Counted from the stretch's first letter, positions 6,655 to 12,854 are shown. The stretch is 24,455 nt of DNA from Actinomycetes bacterium (GCA_023443125.1 JAEZVO010000069.1:1-24455); one strand, 5' to 3'. The notes: a model not told the origin generated them from the sequence alone. Translations and numbers: made by a program.

Positions 6655-6791
6655 TCGGACGTTCGCACGCTTGAGGGGGTCACCTGTAGGCCGCCCATCC
6701 CCGGGGGATAATCACCCGAGGGGGGTAAATAGTGGGGGATTGGCGCCTGTCCATGGGGTGACGGCTCGATATTTTTTCGGCTCGTGGGAAA

Positions 6792-6820
6792 ATTATTCTC
6801 CCGAGAGAGAATCACGCCAA
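6792..6820 (-). promoter_or_regulatory. Promoter for the structured transcript
   Basis: On the minus strand -35 TTGGCG (plus 6815-6820), an exact 17-bp spacer and -10 AATAAT (plus 6792-6797, 5/6 to consensus). A start near 6785 is predicted. The -10 overlaps an inverted repeat ATTCTC/GAGAAT (6795-6800/6807-6812), which could be an operator. The AT-rich box stands out in GC-rich surroundings. Confidence 0.6.
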
Positions 6821-6908
6821 TGCCGAGAGATGCAGCTGGGTCGGAGGCGTCCCCCGTCCCCCTGGGCCTACCGGGCGCTGGGATCGGCACACAGTAGTTG
6901 AGCGTCCA

Positions 6909-7205
6909 TCACGGCGCGGGGTTCACGACCGGGCGCGACGTGGAAGCGCAAGGGGGATCTGTGGTTCTGAGATATTTCAAGCCGAGTTGCCGGCTCGGGT
7001 CGGCCCCTGCGGTCGCCAGTTTGCGAACGCCCCTACGGCTCATCATGTACACGCCTTGGTTTGCGGGTAGAACCTTGTCGCCTTCGGTAATCAGGTCGTG
7101 CCGTCCGCTCTGCAGCAGCGTGTGAGACGTGGCAGTTGTCTTCGGCGTCCACGGGTTCGCAGTTTGGCGCGGCTCGGATGGGGTCGGAGCGCGTCTTAGC
7201 GGCAT
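6909..7205 (-). CDS. Possible 98-aa protein (uncertain)
   Basis: An open frame of 98 codons with no recognised family. Residues 31-85 read like a real protein (SGRHDLITEGDKVLPANQG and MSRRGVRKLATAG); the two ends are rich in Pro, Thr and Ser and less convincing. The ATG at 7203-7205 has GGAGG about 19 bases upstream, too far for efficient initiation, so an internal start may be used. It lies directly before the promoter at 6792-6820 and downstream of the repeat-rich 7206-7393 region. Confidence 0.35.
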   Translation of the reverse strand: MPLRRAPTPSEPRQTANPWTPKTTATSHTLLQSGRHDLITEGDKVLPANQGVYMMSRRGVRKLATAGADPSRQLGLKYLRTTDPPCASTSRPVVNPAP

Positions 7206-7233
7206 GAAAGAACGAGTAGCTGAACCTCCAACA

Positions 7234-7384
7234 ACTAGGGGTTCGTCATTCTCTGCACGGTCTCTCTGTGTTGCAGATTATGCATATTATGGATATCTAA
7301 TCTCATAGTATGATCTGACTAGGGGTTTTACTGTTTAGGTACCTGCATAGTATGGCGTGACTAGGGGGTTTACCGCACTAGGGG
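7234..7384. repeat. ACTAGGGG repeat cluster in AT-rich non-coding region
   Basis: ACTAGGGG occurs at 7234, 7318, 7360 and 7377, all in the same direction, with spacings of 84, 42 and 17 bp. Two of these belong to a longer 28-bp direct repeat (7304-7331 and 7346-7373, 24 of 28 identical) that starts with the palindrome CATAGTATG. A separate dyad, AGATTA/TAATCT, lies at 7275-7280/7298-7303. A fifth ACTAGGGG is in the terminator at 8713-8720, and TGACTAGG is at 42-49. Spacings of 42 and 84 bp keep the sites on one face of the helix. Likely protein-binding sites (operator, excision or replication region). Confidence 0.65.
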
Positions 7385-7393
7385 TGGGTGAAG

Positions 7394-8596
7394 TTAGGCC
7401 GGGGTGACGTTCAGCGTCCCCAACGCGTCATCCTGTCGCTGCCCCACGTTCTTCAGATCGTCGGGAAAGACGCGACTATAAACCTCCAGCGCCATTCGGG
7501 AATCGCTCCAACCCAGCAACTGCATCACGTCGGGCAACGTGTAGCCCTGTGTGAACAGCCATGTCGCATACGATGCCCGCAAGTCGTGCAGCCGGATTAC
7601 GTCCTCTTTGGGTGGCGTCTTCCCTTGTCTGCGTAATCGTCGCTTCTCCGTCTCCGATAGGCATAGCCCAAGGTTCGCTAACGCCTTCTTGTGCCAGTGC
7701 CCAATCGTCGCTGGCCCAAGCGGCCCCCCTGTGGCGCTACGGAACGCCAGCGCGCCAGGTACGGCGGGGTGGGCTCGGAAGTATTCACGCAACACTGCAG
7801 CGAGCTCGCCACCAAACGGAACGGTACGACTACCTGCAGCGGTCTTCGGGTCTTTCAGCCCCATCACCCAATCACCGTCGACGTCACGTCCGTGATCAAT
7901 TGCTTGGCGAACATGGAGCCGTTGATTCTCTAGGTCGATATCCCCACGACGTAGCGCCCGAACCTCACCTGAGCGAAGCCCTGCCAGCGCGACGGTCGCA
8001 AGTACTGTGACATGTTCAGGCGCTGCAGCCTCAAGGTATCGCCGGGTTTGCTCAAGCGTGAAGGCATGGCGCTGAGTTAGCGCCTTCTTCTTGCGGGGGA
8101 TTGTCACGCCTTCCACGGGGTTCTTGGATATCCAACCCCACTGCGTTGCACGTCGAAGCATTGAGCGAAGCAGCTCTAGCGCCGCGTTGTCTGCCCGCAA
8201 GCCCTCACTAAGTGGGCCTTTGCGCCACGCCCAAACCTCATCGTTGGTGATCGTCGCAATGTCGCGCCCGGCCCCCCAATACGGCTCGATTCGGAGCCTC
8301 CATTGGCGCTCGTAGTTCGTGGCTGTCGAACTGGCGAGCTTGTTAGCTCTCCATTCGAGAAAGCGGGCGTAGGTTTCTTCGAGCGTGTGGACGTTGGGCT
8401 TTTCCGCTTTAGGCTCTCTCTCCTTGGGTGGTGTCCAAGTGCCAAACCCAATGAGCATGCGTTCCTTCTCAAGCCATGTGGTGGCGTAAGACTTCACCGG
8501 GAACGTCTTCGAATACTTCACCCCTCGGTAGGTGTAGCGCGCCTGCCAGTTCTTGCTTCTGCGTGTGACGTTACCAAAACCGCTGCCTCTTCCCAT
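7394..8596 (-). CDS. int: Tyrosine integrase
   Basis: This 400-aa phage-type site-specific recombinase would integrate and excise the element at tRNA-Leu(GAG). An N-terminal arm-binding domain (about 10-55, with WQARYTYRGVKYSKTF) is followed by a core-binding SAM-like domain (about 70-165) and the catalytic domain (from about 175). Catalytic residues visible are R208 in GLRSGE, K251 in DPKTAAGSR, H337 and R340 in HDLR, W363 in LLGWSD (a Trp in place of the second His, as in many integrases) and nucleophile Y373 in EVYSRV. Length is normal. The ATG at 8594-8596 has no Shine-Dalgarno; a CATCAT box 6 bases upstream suggests leaderless expression. The arm-type repeats at 8616-8635 lie 20 bp upstream, so integrase may control its own promoter. 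Confidence 0.97.
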   Translation of the reverse strand: MGRGSGFGNVTRRSKNWQARYTYRGVKYSKTFPVKSYATTWLEKERMLIGFGTWTPPKEREPKAEKPNVHTLEETYARFLEWRANKLASSTATNYERQWRLRIEPYWGAGRDIATITNDEVWAWRKGPLSEGLRADNAALELLRSMLRRATQWGWISKNPVEGVTIPRKKKALTQRHAFTLEQTRRYLEAAAPEHVTVLATVALAGLRSGEVRALRRGDIDLENQRLHVRQAIDHGRDVDGDWVMGLKDPKTAAGSRTVPFGGELAAVLREYFRAHPAVPGALAFRSATGGPLGPATIGHWHKKALANLGLCLSETEKRRLRRQGKTPPKEDVIRLHDLRASYATWLFTQGYTLPDVMQLLGWSDSRMALEVYSRVFPDDLKNVGQRQDDALGTLNVTPA

Positions 8597-8615
8597 GTGT
8601 CCATGATGCCCGGCT

Positions 8616-8635
8616 TGTGTCTATTTTGTGTCTAT
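8616..8635. repeat. Right integrase arm-type site pair
   Basis: Identical to 74-93 and in the same orientation: two TGTGTCTAT units with an 11-bp period. It lies 95 bp inside the right core and 20 bp upstream of the integrase start, overlapping its likely promoter region. Confidence 0.6.
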
Positions 8636-8689
8636 TTCCTGCGTCTTGGTGCGTGACTGTTCACGTCTGTTCACCCCGTAGGGAAAGCA

Positions 8690-8723
8690 AAACCCCTAGT
8701 GAAGTGGGTTTCACTAGGGGTTT
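8690..8723 (-). terminator. tRNA-Leu terminator supplied by the element
   Basis: A perfect 14-bp inverted repeat (8690-8703/8710-8723) with a 6-base loop, followed on the minus strand by TTTT, lies 7 bp past the tRNA 3' end. It sits inside the element relative to the att core. After integration the tRNA therefore uses this hairpin in place of its original downstream sequence, which is displaced beyond base 1. Confidence 0.8.
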
Positions 8724-8729
8724 CATGTC

Positions 8730-8752
8730 GTGTCCGAGAGAGGACTTGAACC
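8730..8752. repeat. Right attachment-site core (23-bp copy)
   Basis: Identical to 3-25. It covers the last 22 bases of tRNA-Leu (8731-8752) plus one flanking base, so the recombined gene keeps its exact sequence. Confidence 0.88.
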
Positions 8753-8816
8753 TCCACAGCCTAAAGCGGCCACTAGCACCTCAAGCTAGCGCGTCTACCA
8801 ATTCCGCCACCCGGAC
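8731..8816 (-). tRNA. tRNA-Leu (anticodon GAG)
   Basis: An 86-nt class II tRNA with a long variable arm. The acceptor stem GTCCGGG pairs with CTCGGAC, with one G-U, followed by discriminator A73 at 8731. The anticodon stem CTAGC/GCTAG holds loop TTGAGGT with anticodon GAG (plus 8780-8782). The T-arm contains GGTTCAAGTCC. CCA is not encoded. It is the integration target and remains complete. Decodes CUC/CUU. Confidence 0.97.
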
Positions 8817-8848
8817 AGGTGTTGCACTCAAGGGGAGCGCGAGTAGGA

Positions 8849-8878
8849 ACTTTAGCAGCCCTTTCGCCGGCCAACCAA
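8849..8878 (-). promoter_or_regulatory. Promoter of tRNA-Leu
   Basis: On the minus strand TTGGTT (plus 8873-8878), an 18-bp spacer and TAAAGT (plus 8849-8854), placing the start about 25 bp before the mature tRNA. Moderate match to consensus. Confidence 0.45.
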
Positions 8879-8888
8879 ATCAGGCATC

Positions 8889-8993
8889 TGACACATGATC
8901 CGCGACTGAGCCGCACAGGTTGCAGGTGCCTGGCGCGGTGCCGGGGGCAGGTGACACATGATCCGCTCAGTTGCCGCACAGGTTGCACCTGCC
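8889..8993. repeat. Two-copy REP-like intergenic repeat
   Basis: Two 36-bp copies (8889-8924 and 8952-8987, offset 63) share 15-bp left and 15-bp right blocks exactly. The 6 bases between the blocks are almost the reverse complement of each other (GACTGA versus TCAGTT), and the bases just after (AGGT versus ACCT) are also inverted. The repeat lies in the 228-bp gap between tRNA-Leu and the aldo/keto reductase, outside the mobile element. It looks like a dispersed chromosomal repeat family. Confidence 0.65.
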
Positions 8994-9044
8994 CGACGGG
9001 GAAGCAGGGCCAGACGGGGGGCCGGCCCGGGGGTTCGGACGTGG

Positions 9045-10019
9045 TCAGGACGCGGCAGGACGGAGGGCGTTGGGGCCGCCGGAGATATCGTCGAGTGCGG
9101 CGACGATGGGTGCGACGAGCTGCTTGCCGTCGACGTCCATGAGCTCCTCGAGCTGATCGATCGTGCGCGGCCCGATGAGTGCCGACGCCACCTGCGGCGC
9201 GTCGCGAACCCACAGCAGGGCAACTTGGGCCGGCGTGAGGCCGAGTCCTTGCGCGGCGTGCGCGACCGCGTCGCAAATCGCCATCGACCGCTGCTGCAAG
9301 TATGGCTCGAGGAACCAGGAGAAATGCTGCGAGGCCGCACGGGAATCGCGCGGCACACGCCCACCCCGGTACTTGCCCGTGAGCGCACCACGCCCCAGGG
9401 CACTCCACGCCAGCACGCCGAGCCCGTGATGCTGCGCAGCACCGACGACCTCCACCTCAGCGCGACGAGCGAGCAGCGAGTACTCCACTTGCACGCTGCT
9501 GAGCCGCGCCCGCCCCGGCACCGCGCTCTGCCACGTCGCGGCGGTTGCGGTTTGCCACCCGACGAAGTTCGAGACGCCCGCATATCTCGCCATGCCGCTA
9601 CTCACCGCGGCATCGAGGGCAGCGAGGGTCTCGTCGAGGGGAGCATCGCCCCACGCGTGCACCTGCCACAAATCGACATACGAGGTGCCGAGCCTGCGCA
9701 GCGACTTGGCGAGGTCATCCAGCAGCGCGCCGCGCGAGGTGTCGATCACGCGCTTCCCGTCTCGAACGACGAAACCGGCCTTCGTCGCGATCACCAACGA
9801 TTCTCTCGGCAGGCCGCGGGAGAGCGTCGCGCCAATCATCTTCTCCGCCGCGCCGGCCCCGTACGCCGGTGCCGTGTCGACGAGGGAACCCCCGCGCTCA
9901 ACAAACGACTCCAGGAGACGCCGCGCGACGGTAGCGTCCACGTCGCGACCCCACGCCATCGTGCCCAACCCGACGGGGGACACGCGCAGCCCGGAGATTC
10001 CCAGAGGTCGTTGTTCCAT
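9045..10019 (-). CDS. Aldo/keto reductase
   Basis: This 324-aa NADPH-dependent oxidoreductase is a TIM barrel. The catalytic tetrad is visible: D48 in LVDTAPAYG, Y53, K80 in IATKAG and H121 in WQVHAWG. The N-terminus RPLGISGLRVSPVGLGTMAWG is typical, and the C-terminal cofactor region contains IGPRTIDQLEELM. The substrate cannot be told from the sequence; the class that includes potassium-channel beta-subunit-like and general stress AKRs fits best. The start ATG (10017-10019) lies 7 bp after TAGGCT and has no Shine-Dalgarno, so it is probably leaderless. It shares direction with uppP upstream, whose stop is 26 bp away. Confidence 0.93.
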   Translation of the reverse strand: MEQRPLGISGLRVSPVGLGTMAWGRDVDATVARRLLESFVERGGSLVDTAPAYGAGAAEKMIGATLSRGLPRESLVIATKAGFVVRDGKRVIDTSRGALLDDLAKSLRRLGTSYVDLWQVHAWGDAPLDETLAALDAAVSSGMARYAGVSNFVGWQTATAATWQSAVPGRARLSSVQVEYSLLARRAEVEVVGAAQHHGLGVLAWSALGRGALTGKYRGGRVPRDSRAASQHFSWFLEPYLQQRSMAICDAVAHAAQGLGLTPAQVALLWVRDAPQVASALIGPRTIDQLEELMDVDGKQLVAPIVAALDDISGGPNALRPAAS

Positions 10020-10026
10020 GCGGTTC

Positions 10027-10032
10027 AGCCTA
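10027..10032 (-). promoter_or_regulatory. Leaderless-type -10 box of the aldo/keto reductase
   Basis: TAGGCT on the minus strand, 7 bp before the ATG; no ribosome site in between. Confidence 0.5.
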
Positions 10033-10045
10033 TGCCGTAGCGGAC

Positions 10046-10870
10046 TCAGGCAGTGAGCACCCCGCCGAGCAGCAGCGCAGCGACGATGGCCGCGAGCCCG
10101 AGTCGGTACCAGACGAAGACCTTGAACGAGTGCGTCGAGATGTAGCGCAGCAGCCAGGCGATCACCGCGTAGCCCACGACGAACGCGATGAGCGTGGCGA
10201 CGATCGTCGGGCCCCAGCTAACCGCACCGTCGGAGCCGATGTCCTTCAGCTTGTACAGACCCGAGCCGAACACGGCCGGCAACGCCAGCAGGAAGGCGTA
10301 GCGCGCAGAGGCTTCGCGGCTGTACCCGAGGAACAGGCCGCCGGAAATCGTTGCGCCCGAGCGAGAAACGCCGGGGATCAGCGCAGCAGCTTGGAAGAAA
10401 CCGAGCGCCACGCCGTGCCCCCACGAGAGCTTGTCGAGGTCGCGGTGGTTCTGGGCGCCGTGCCGGTCGGCGATGGCGAGCACGATAGCGACGGCGGCGA
10501 GCATCGCGACGGTCACCCACAGGTTCCGCAGGCCTGAATCGATGGCGTCTTCCAGCAGCAGCCCCAGCACGACGATGGGAATCGACCCGATGATTACCAG
10601 CCATCCGATGCGGACGTCGGGGTCGTGGCGGTCGTGCTTACCGACGAGCGCGAGACACCACCGGTGGATGATCCGCGTGATGTCCTTCCAGAAGTAGACG
10701 AGCACTGCGGCCTCGGTGCCCAGCTGGGTGACGGCGGTGAAGGCGGCGCCTGGGTCGCGTCCGTCGAACAGCAGCTGCCCGACGATGGACACGTGGGCGC
10801 TCGAAGAGATGGGCAGAAACTCGGTGAGCCCTTGCACGAGTCCCAAGATGATGCCTTCAAACCAAGTCAC
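10046..10870 (-). CDS. uppP: Undecaprenyl-diphosphatase (UppP/BacA)
   Basis: This 274-aa integral membrane enzyme dephosphorylates undecaprenyl pyrophosphate to recycle the lipid carrier for peptidoglycan synthesis; overproduction is known to give bacitracin tolerance. The family motif GLTEFLPISSSAH (residues 15-27, with E17) and the second motif PGVSRSGAT (166-174, with R170) are intact, and multiple hydrophobic segments span the rest. The start is GTG at 10868-10870 with AAAGGCG upstream; the same frame is open far upstream to 11701, but that part is the antisense of the phosphatase gene. Divergent from the histidine phosphatase, with 96 bp between starts. Confidence 0.96.
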   Translation of the reverse strand: MTWFEGIILGLVQGLTEFLPISSSAHVSIVGQLLFDGRDPGAAFTAVTQLGTEAAVLVYFWKDITRIIHRWCLALVGKHDRHDPDVRIGWLVIIGSIPIVVLGLLLEDAIDSGLRNLWVTVAMLAAVAIVLAIADRHGAQNHRDLDKLSWGHGVALGFFQAAALIPGVSRSGATISGGLFLGYSREASARYAFLLALPAVFGSGLYKLKDIGSDGAVSWGPTIVATLIAFVVGYAVIAWLLRYISTHSFKVFVWYRLGLAAIVAALLLGGVLTA

Positions 10871-10954
10871 GAGTTCGCCTTTCCGTCGTGCACATCTCGC
10901 AGCGACGCACAGAATACACCCGCGCCCCGCCCAAACGCGGTAAGCGGAACCGGG

Positions 10955-10960
10955 TAGCGT
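10955..10960 (+). promoter_or_regulatory. Leaderless-type -10 box of the histidine phosphatase
   Basis: TAGCGT lies 6 bp before ATG 10967, with no Shine-Dalgarno. Confidence 0.5.
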
Positions 10961-10966
10961 GTTGGC

Positions 10967-11602
10967 ATGACCATCCTGATTCTCGCGCGACATGGGCGTT
11001 CGACCGCAAATGCAGCGGACATTCTGGCTGGCCGCATGCCCGGGGTGACGCTCGACGACGCAGGCCGCGCCCAAGCCGAAGCACTCGAACCGGCACTGAA
11101 GCAGGTGCAGGCCGCGTACTCGTCGCCGATGGAACGCTGCCGCCAAACGGCTGCCTGGGCCGGGCACCCCGACGCGGTCGTCGAGCATGGGTTGAACGAA
11201 TGCGACTACGGAAGCTGGTCGGGCACGAATCTGGAAACCCTCGCGCACGAGGAGCTCTGGTCGGACATCCAGCTGCACCCCACCGCTGTCGCGTTCCCCG
11301 CTGGGGAGAGCATGCTCGCGATGCAGCAACGCTGTCTCGCAGCAGTGAGGGGCATCATCGAACGTCACCCGGGGGAGATCGTCGCGGTATTCAGCCACGG
11401 CGACCCCATCAAGGTGATCCTCGCGGACGCGCTCGCCATGGATTTCGACGAGTTCCAGCGCATCGACGTGCCTCCCGGCTCGCTCAGCATCATCGACTAC
11501 ACAGGAACCAAACCGCTCGTGCGACTCATCGGCGGAACCCCCGACAGCGTGGGCACGCTCACGCCCCGCGGGCACACCGTCGGCGGCAGCACGAACGCGT
11601 AG
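10967..11602 (+). CDS. Histidine phosphatase (MSMEG_4193-type phosphomutase-like)
   Basis: A 211-aa member of the histidine phosphatase superfamily. The phosphate pocket is complete: R8-H9-G10 with H9 as phospho-acceptor, R57 in SSPMERCRQTA, E78 in LNECDYG and H144 in VFSHGDPIK. The actinobacterial subgroup found beside DUF3090, SCO1664-family and mshC genes is often labelled a putative phosphomutase; its substrate is not known to me. It leads a rightward set with the DUF3090 gene 9 bp after its stop. The C-terminal tail (about 185-211) is Gly/Thr-rich and probably flexible. Confidence 0.9.
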   Translation: MTILILARHGRSTANAADILAGRMPGVTLDDAGRAQAEALEPALKQVQAAYSSPMERCRQTAAWAGHPDAVVEHGLNECDYGSWSGTNLETLAHEELWSDIQLHPTAVAFPAGESMLAMQQRCLAAVRGIIERHPGEIVAVFSHGDPIKVILADALAMDFDEFQRIDVPPGSLSIIDYTGTKPLVRLIGGTPDSVGTLTPRGHTVGGSTNA

Positions 11603-11605
11603 GCT
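11600..11605 (+). promoter_or_regulatory. Leaderless-type -10 box of the DUF3090 gene
   Basis: TAGGCT overlaps the stop codon of the phosphatase gene and lies 6 bp before ATG 11612, so the second gene may also have its own start of transcription. Confidence 0.45.
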
Positions 11606-11611
11606 AGAACC

Positions 11612-12130
11612 ATGCTCATGGAATTTCGTCACCCCGATCGCTGCGTCGTGGGCACCGTGGGCGAGCCCGGTAACCGTCTCTTCCTCATCCAGGTATCGCA
11701 AGGCAGTCAGATCGCGGCAGTGGCCCTCGAGAAAGAGCAGGCGCAGCTGCTAGGCCGACGCCTGACCGAAATCCTCGACCAGCTCGTCGCGCTTGGCGAA
11801 CCCATCCCGGAGGCCTTCGAACCGCGCGACATGGGGCCGCTCGACGCGCCCGTCGACGTCGACTTCCGAGCCGGCGCCATCGGGCTCGCGTGGGACGCAG
11901 GCCGGATGTCCGCGCAGATCGAGCTGTTCCCCGTCGAAGAAGACCTCGAGGGCGAGGGCACCCTCGTGCAGATCTGGCTCACCCCCGGCAAGGCCAGAGA
12001 ATTCGCAGGCCGCGCCGAGAAGATCGTCGCATCGGGCCGACCATCATGCCCCATCTGCGCCCAGCCGCTCGGCCCCGAGGGGCACATCTGCCCGCGCTCT
12101 AACGGCTATCGCCGCAAGTTGTTCCAGTGA
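11612..12130 (+). CDS. DUF3090 family protein
   Basis: A 172-aa protein of the actinobacterial DUF3090 family, function unknown. The N-terminal part (about 1-135) is a mixed beta/alpha domain beginning MEFRHPDRCVVGTVGEPG, with acidic loop residues around 108-116. The C-terminal end is a small zinc ribbon with C146, C149, H158 and C160 in CPICAQPLGPEGHICPR. The stop overlaps the next start (GTGA), so the two proteins are probably made together, and the same order is kept in many actinomycetes. A joint role with the SCO1664-type protein is inferred from this conservation only. Confidence 0.92.
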   Translation: MLMEFRHPDRCVVGTVGEPGNRLFLIQVSQGSQIAAVALEKEQAQLLGRRLTEILDQLVALGEPIPEAFEPRDMGPLDAPVDVDFRAGAIGLAWDAGRMSAQIELFPVEEDLEGEGTLVQIWLTPGKAREFAGRAEKIVASGRPSCPICAQPLGPEGHICPRSNGYRRKLFQ

Positions 12131-12852
12131 GTGATCTGCGCATCCTTGGCCGCCTGCTCGGCGCCTCGAATCACACCTTCCTGGCGGAAGACTCGTCGGG
12201 AGATCGGTGGGTCTACAAGCCCTACGCCGGAGAGCAGCCGCTGTGGGATTTTCCCGACGGTCCGCTCGGGCGCCGCGAAGTGGCAGCGTACGCGCTATCC
12301 GAGTACCTCGGCTTGGGGCTCGTGCCCGAGACGGTCTGGGGCGAAGGCGAGCTCGGTGAGGGCTCACTCCAGCGTTTCATCGACGGTGAGCTCACCGAGA
12401 CCGTCGACGTCATCCCTGCTGACGAACTCACGGAGGCGTGGTTGCCCATCGCGGCGGGGGAGGACGGCCAGGGCGGCCAGATGGTGCTCGTGCATCGCGA
12501 CGACGAACGCCTCCGCCAGATGGCCCTCTTCGACGTGCTGTGCAATAACTCCGACCGCAAGGCCGGGCACCTCATCGAGTCGCAGGGCCGCATCCTCGGC
12601 GTCGACCACGGGGTGACGTTCCACGTCGACGACAAACTCCGCACTGTCTTGTGGGGCTTCGCCGGCTCACCGCTGACGAACGCTGAGCTCGCCGTCGCGG
12701 CTGCCGCGCAAGCCATCAGCGAGCCGCTGGCTGACGGCCTGCTCGACGAGGAGTGGGAAGCGCTCCGTGATCGCGCCGCCCGGCTCTGTGCCGCCGGCGT
12801 ATTCCCACAGCCAGGTACGAAGTGGCCCGCCATACCCTGGCCGCCCTTCTAA
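12127..12852 (+). CDS. SCO1664-family protein (PI3/4-kinase-like fold)
   Basis: A 241-aa protein starting at GTG 12127, overlapping the DUF3090 stop. Kinase-like elements are visible: RWVYKPYAGE (27-36) with a candidate ATP-binding Lys31, RREVAAYALSEYLG (49-62), the catalytic-loop-like NNSDRKAGHL (140-149) and the metal-loop-like GVDHGVTF (158-165). These resemble the atypical kinase fold shared by PI3/4-kinase and HipA-type proteins. The family is conserved next to mshC in actinomycetes, but its substrate is unknown to me. The kinase reading is inference from motifs. Confidence 0.88.
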   Translation: MSDLRILGRLLGASNHTFLAEDSSGDRWVYKPYAGEQPLWDFPDGPLGRREVAAYALSEYLGLGLVPETVWGEGELGEGSLQRFIDGELTETVDVIPADELTEAWLPIAAGEDGQGGQMVLVHRDDERLRQMALFDVLCNNSDRKAGHLIESQGRILGVDHGVTFHVDDKLRTVLWGFAGSPLTNAELAVAAAAQAISEPLADGLLDEEWEALRDRAARLCAAGVFPQPGTKWPAIPWPPF

Positions 12853-12854
12853 TT

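Larger units (their letters stand above)
6081..6785 (-). ncRNA. Candidate large structured RNA of the element
   Basis: A promoter (6792-6820) and terminator (6081-6104) on the minus strand bracket about 705 nt. Stem-loops seen: 6112-6118/6144-6150 enclosing 6119-6123/6131-6135; 6246-6251/6278-6283 enclosing 6259-6263/6271-6275; 6305-6312/6349-6356 enclosing 6320-6326/6332-6338; 6377-6384/6396-6403 (8 bp, perfect); 6451-6461/6469-6479 (10 of 11 bp); 6584-6590/6596-6602 (perfect). Weaker ones are 6198-6203/6234-6239 and 6203-6207/6211-6215. Long ORFs here have no family resemblance. Large ornate RNAs are known from phages and mobile elements (GOLLD and ROOL are examples), but I cannot match this to one. 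Alternative: a leader or mRNA for the small ORF at 6127-6387, or structured DNA used as an origin. Confidence 0.5.
3..8752. mobile_element. Integrated element in tRNA-Leu(GAG), about 8.7 kb
   Basis: Seen: a 23-bp perfect direct repeat (3-25 and 8730-8752, offset 8727 bp) corresponds to the 3' end of the tRNA-Leu gene at 8731-8816. A tyrosine integrase lies just inside the right end and reads inward. Other cargo is a serine recombinase, an excisionase-like HTH, a primase-helicase, small ORFs and a non-coding structured region. Known: tyrosine integrases commonly insert elements into tRNA 3' ends and restore the gene at one end. Inferred: a phage satellite or integrative replicating element. 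No structural, packaging, relaxase, FtsK/Tra or partition gene is visible, so it probably depends on a helper for transfer. It appears intact, with both att copies and an undamaged integrase. Confidence 0.9.

Noticed and set aside
10046..11701. 551-codon leftward ORF
   Set aside because: Only the last 274 codons are uppP; the upstream part is the complement of the histidine phosphatase gene and has no start signal. GTG 10870 is used instead.
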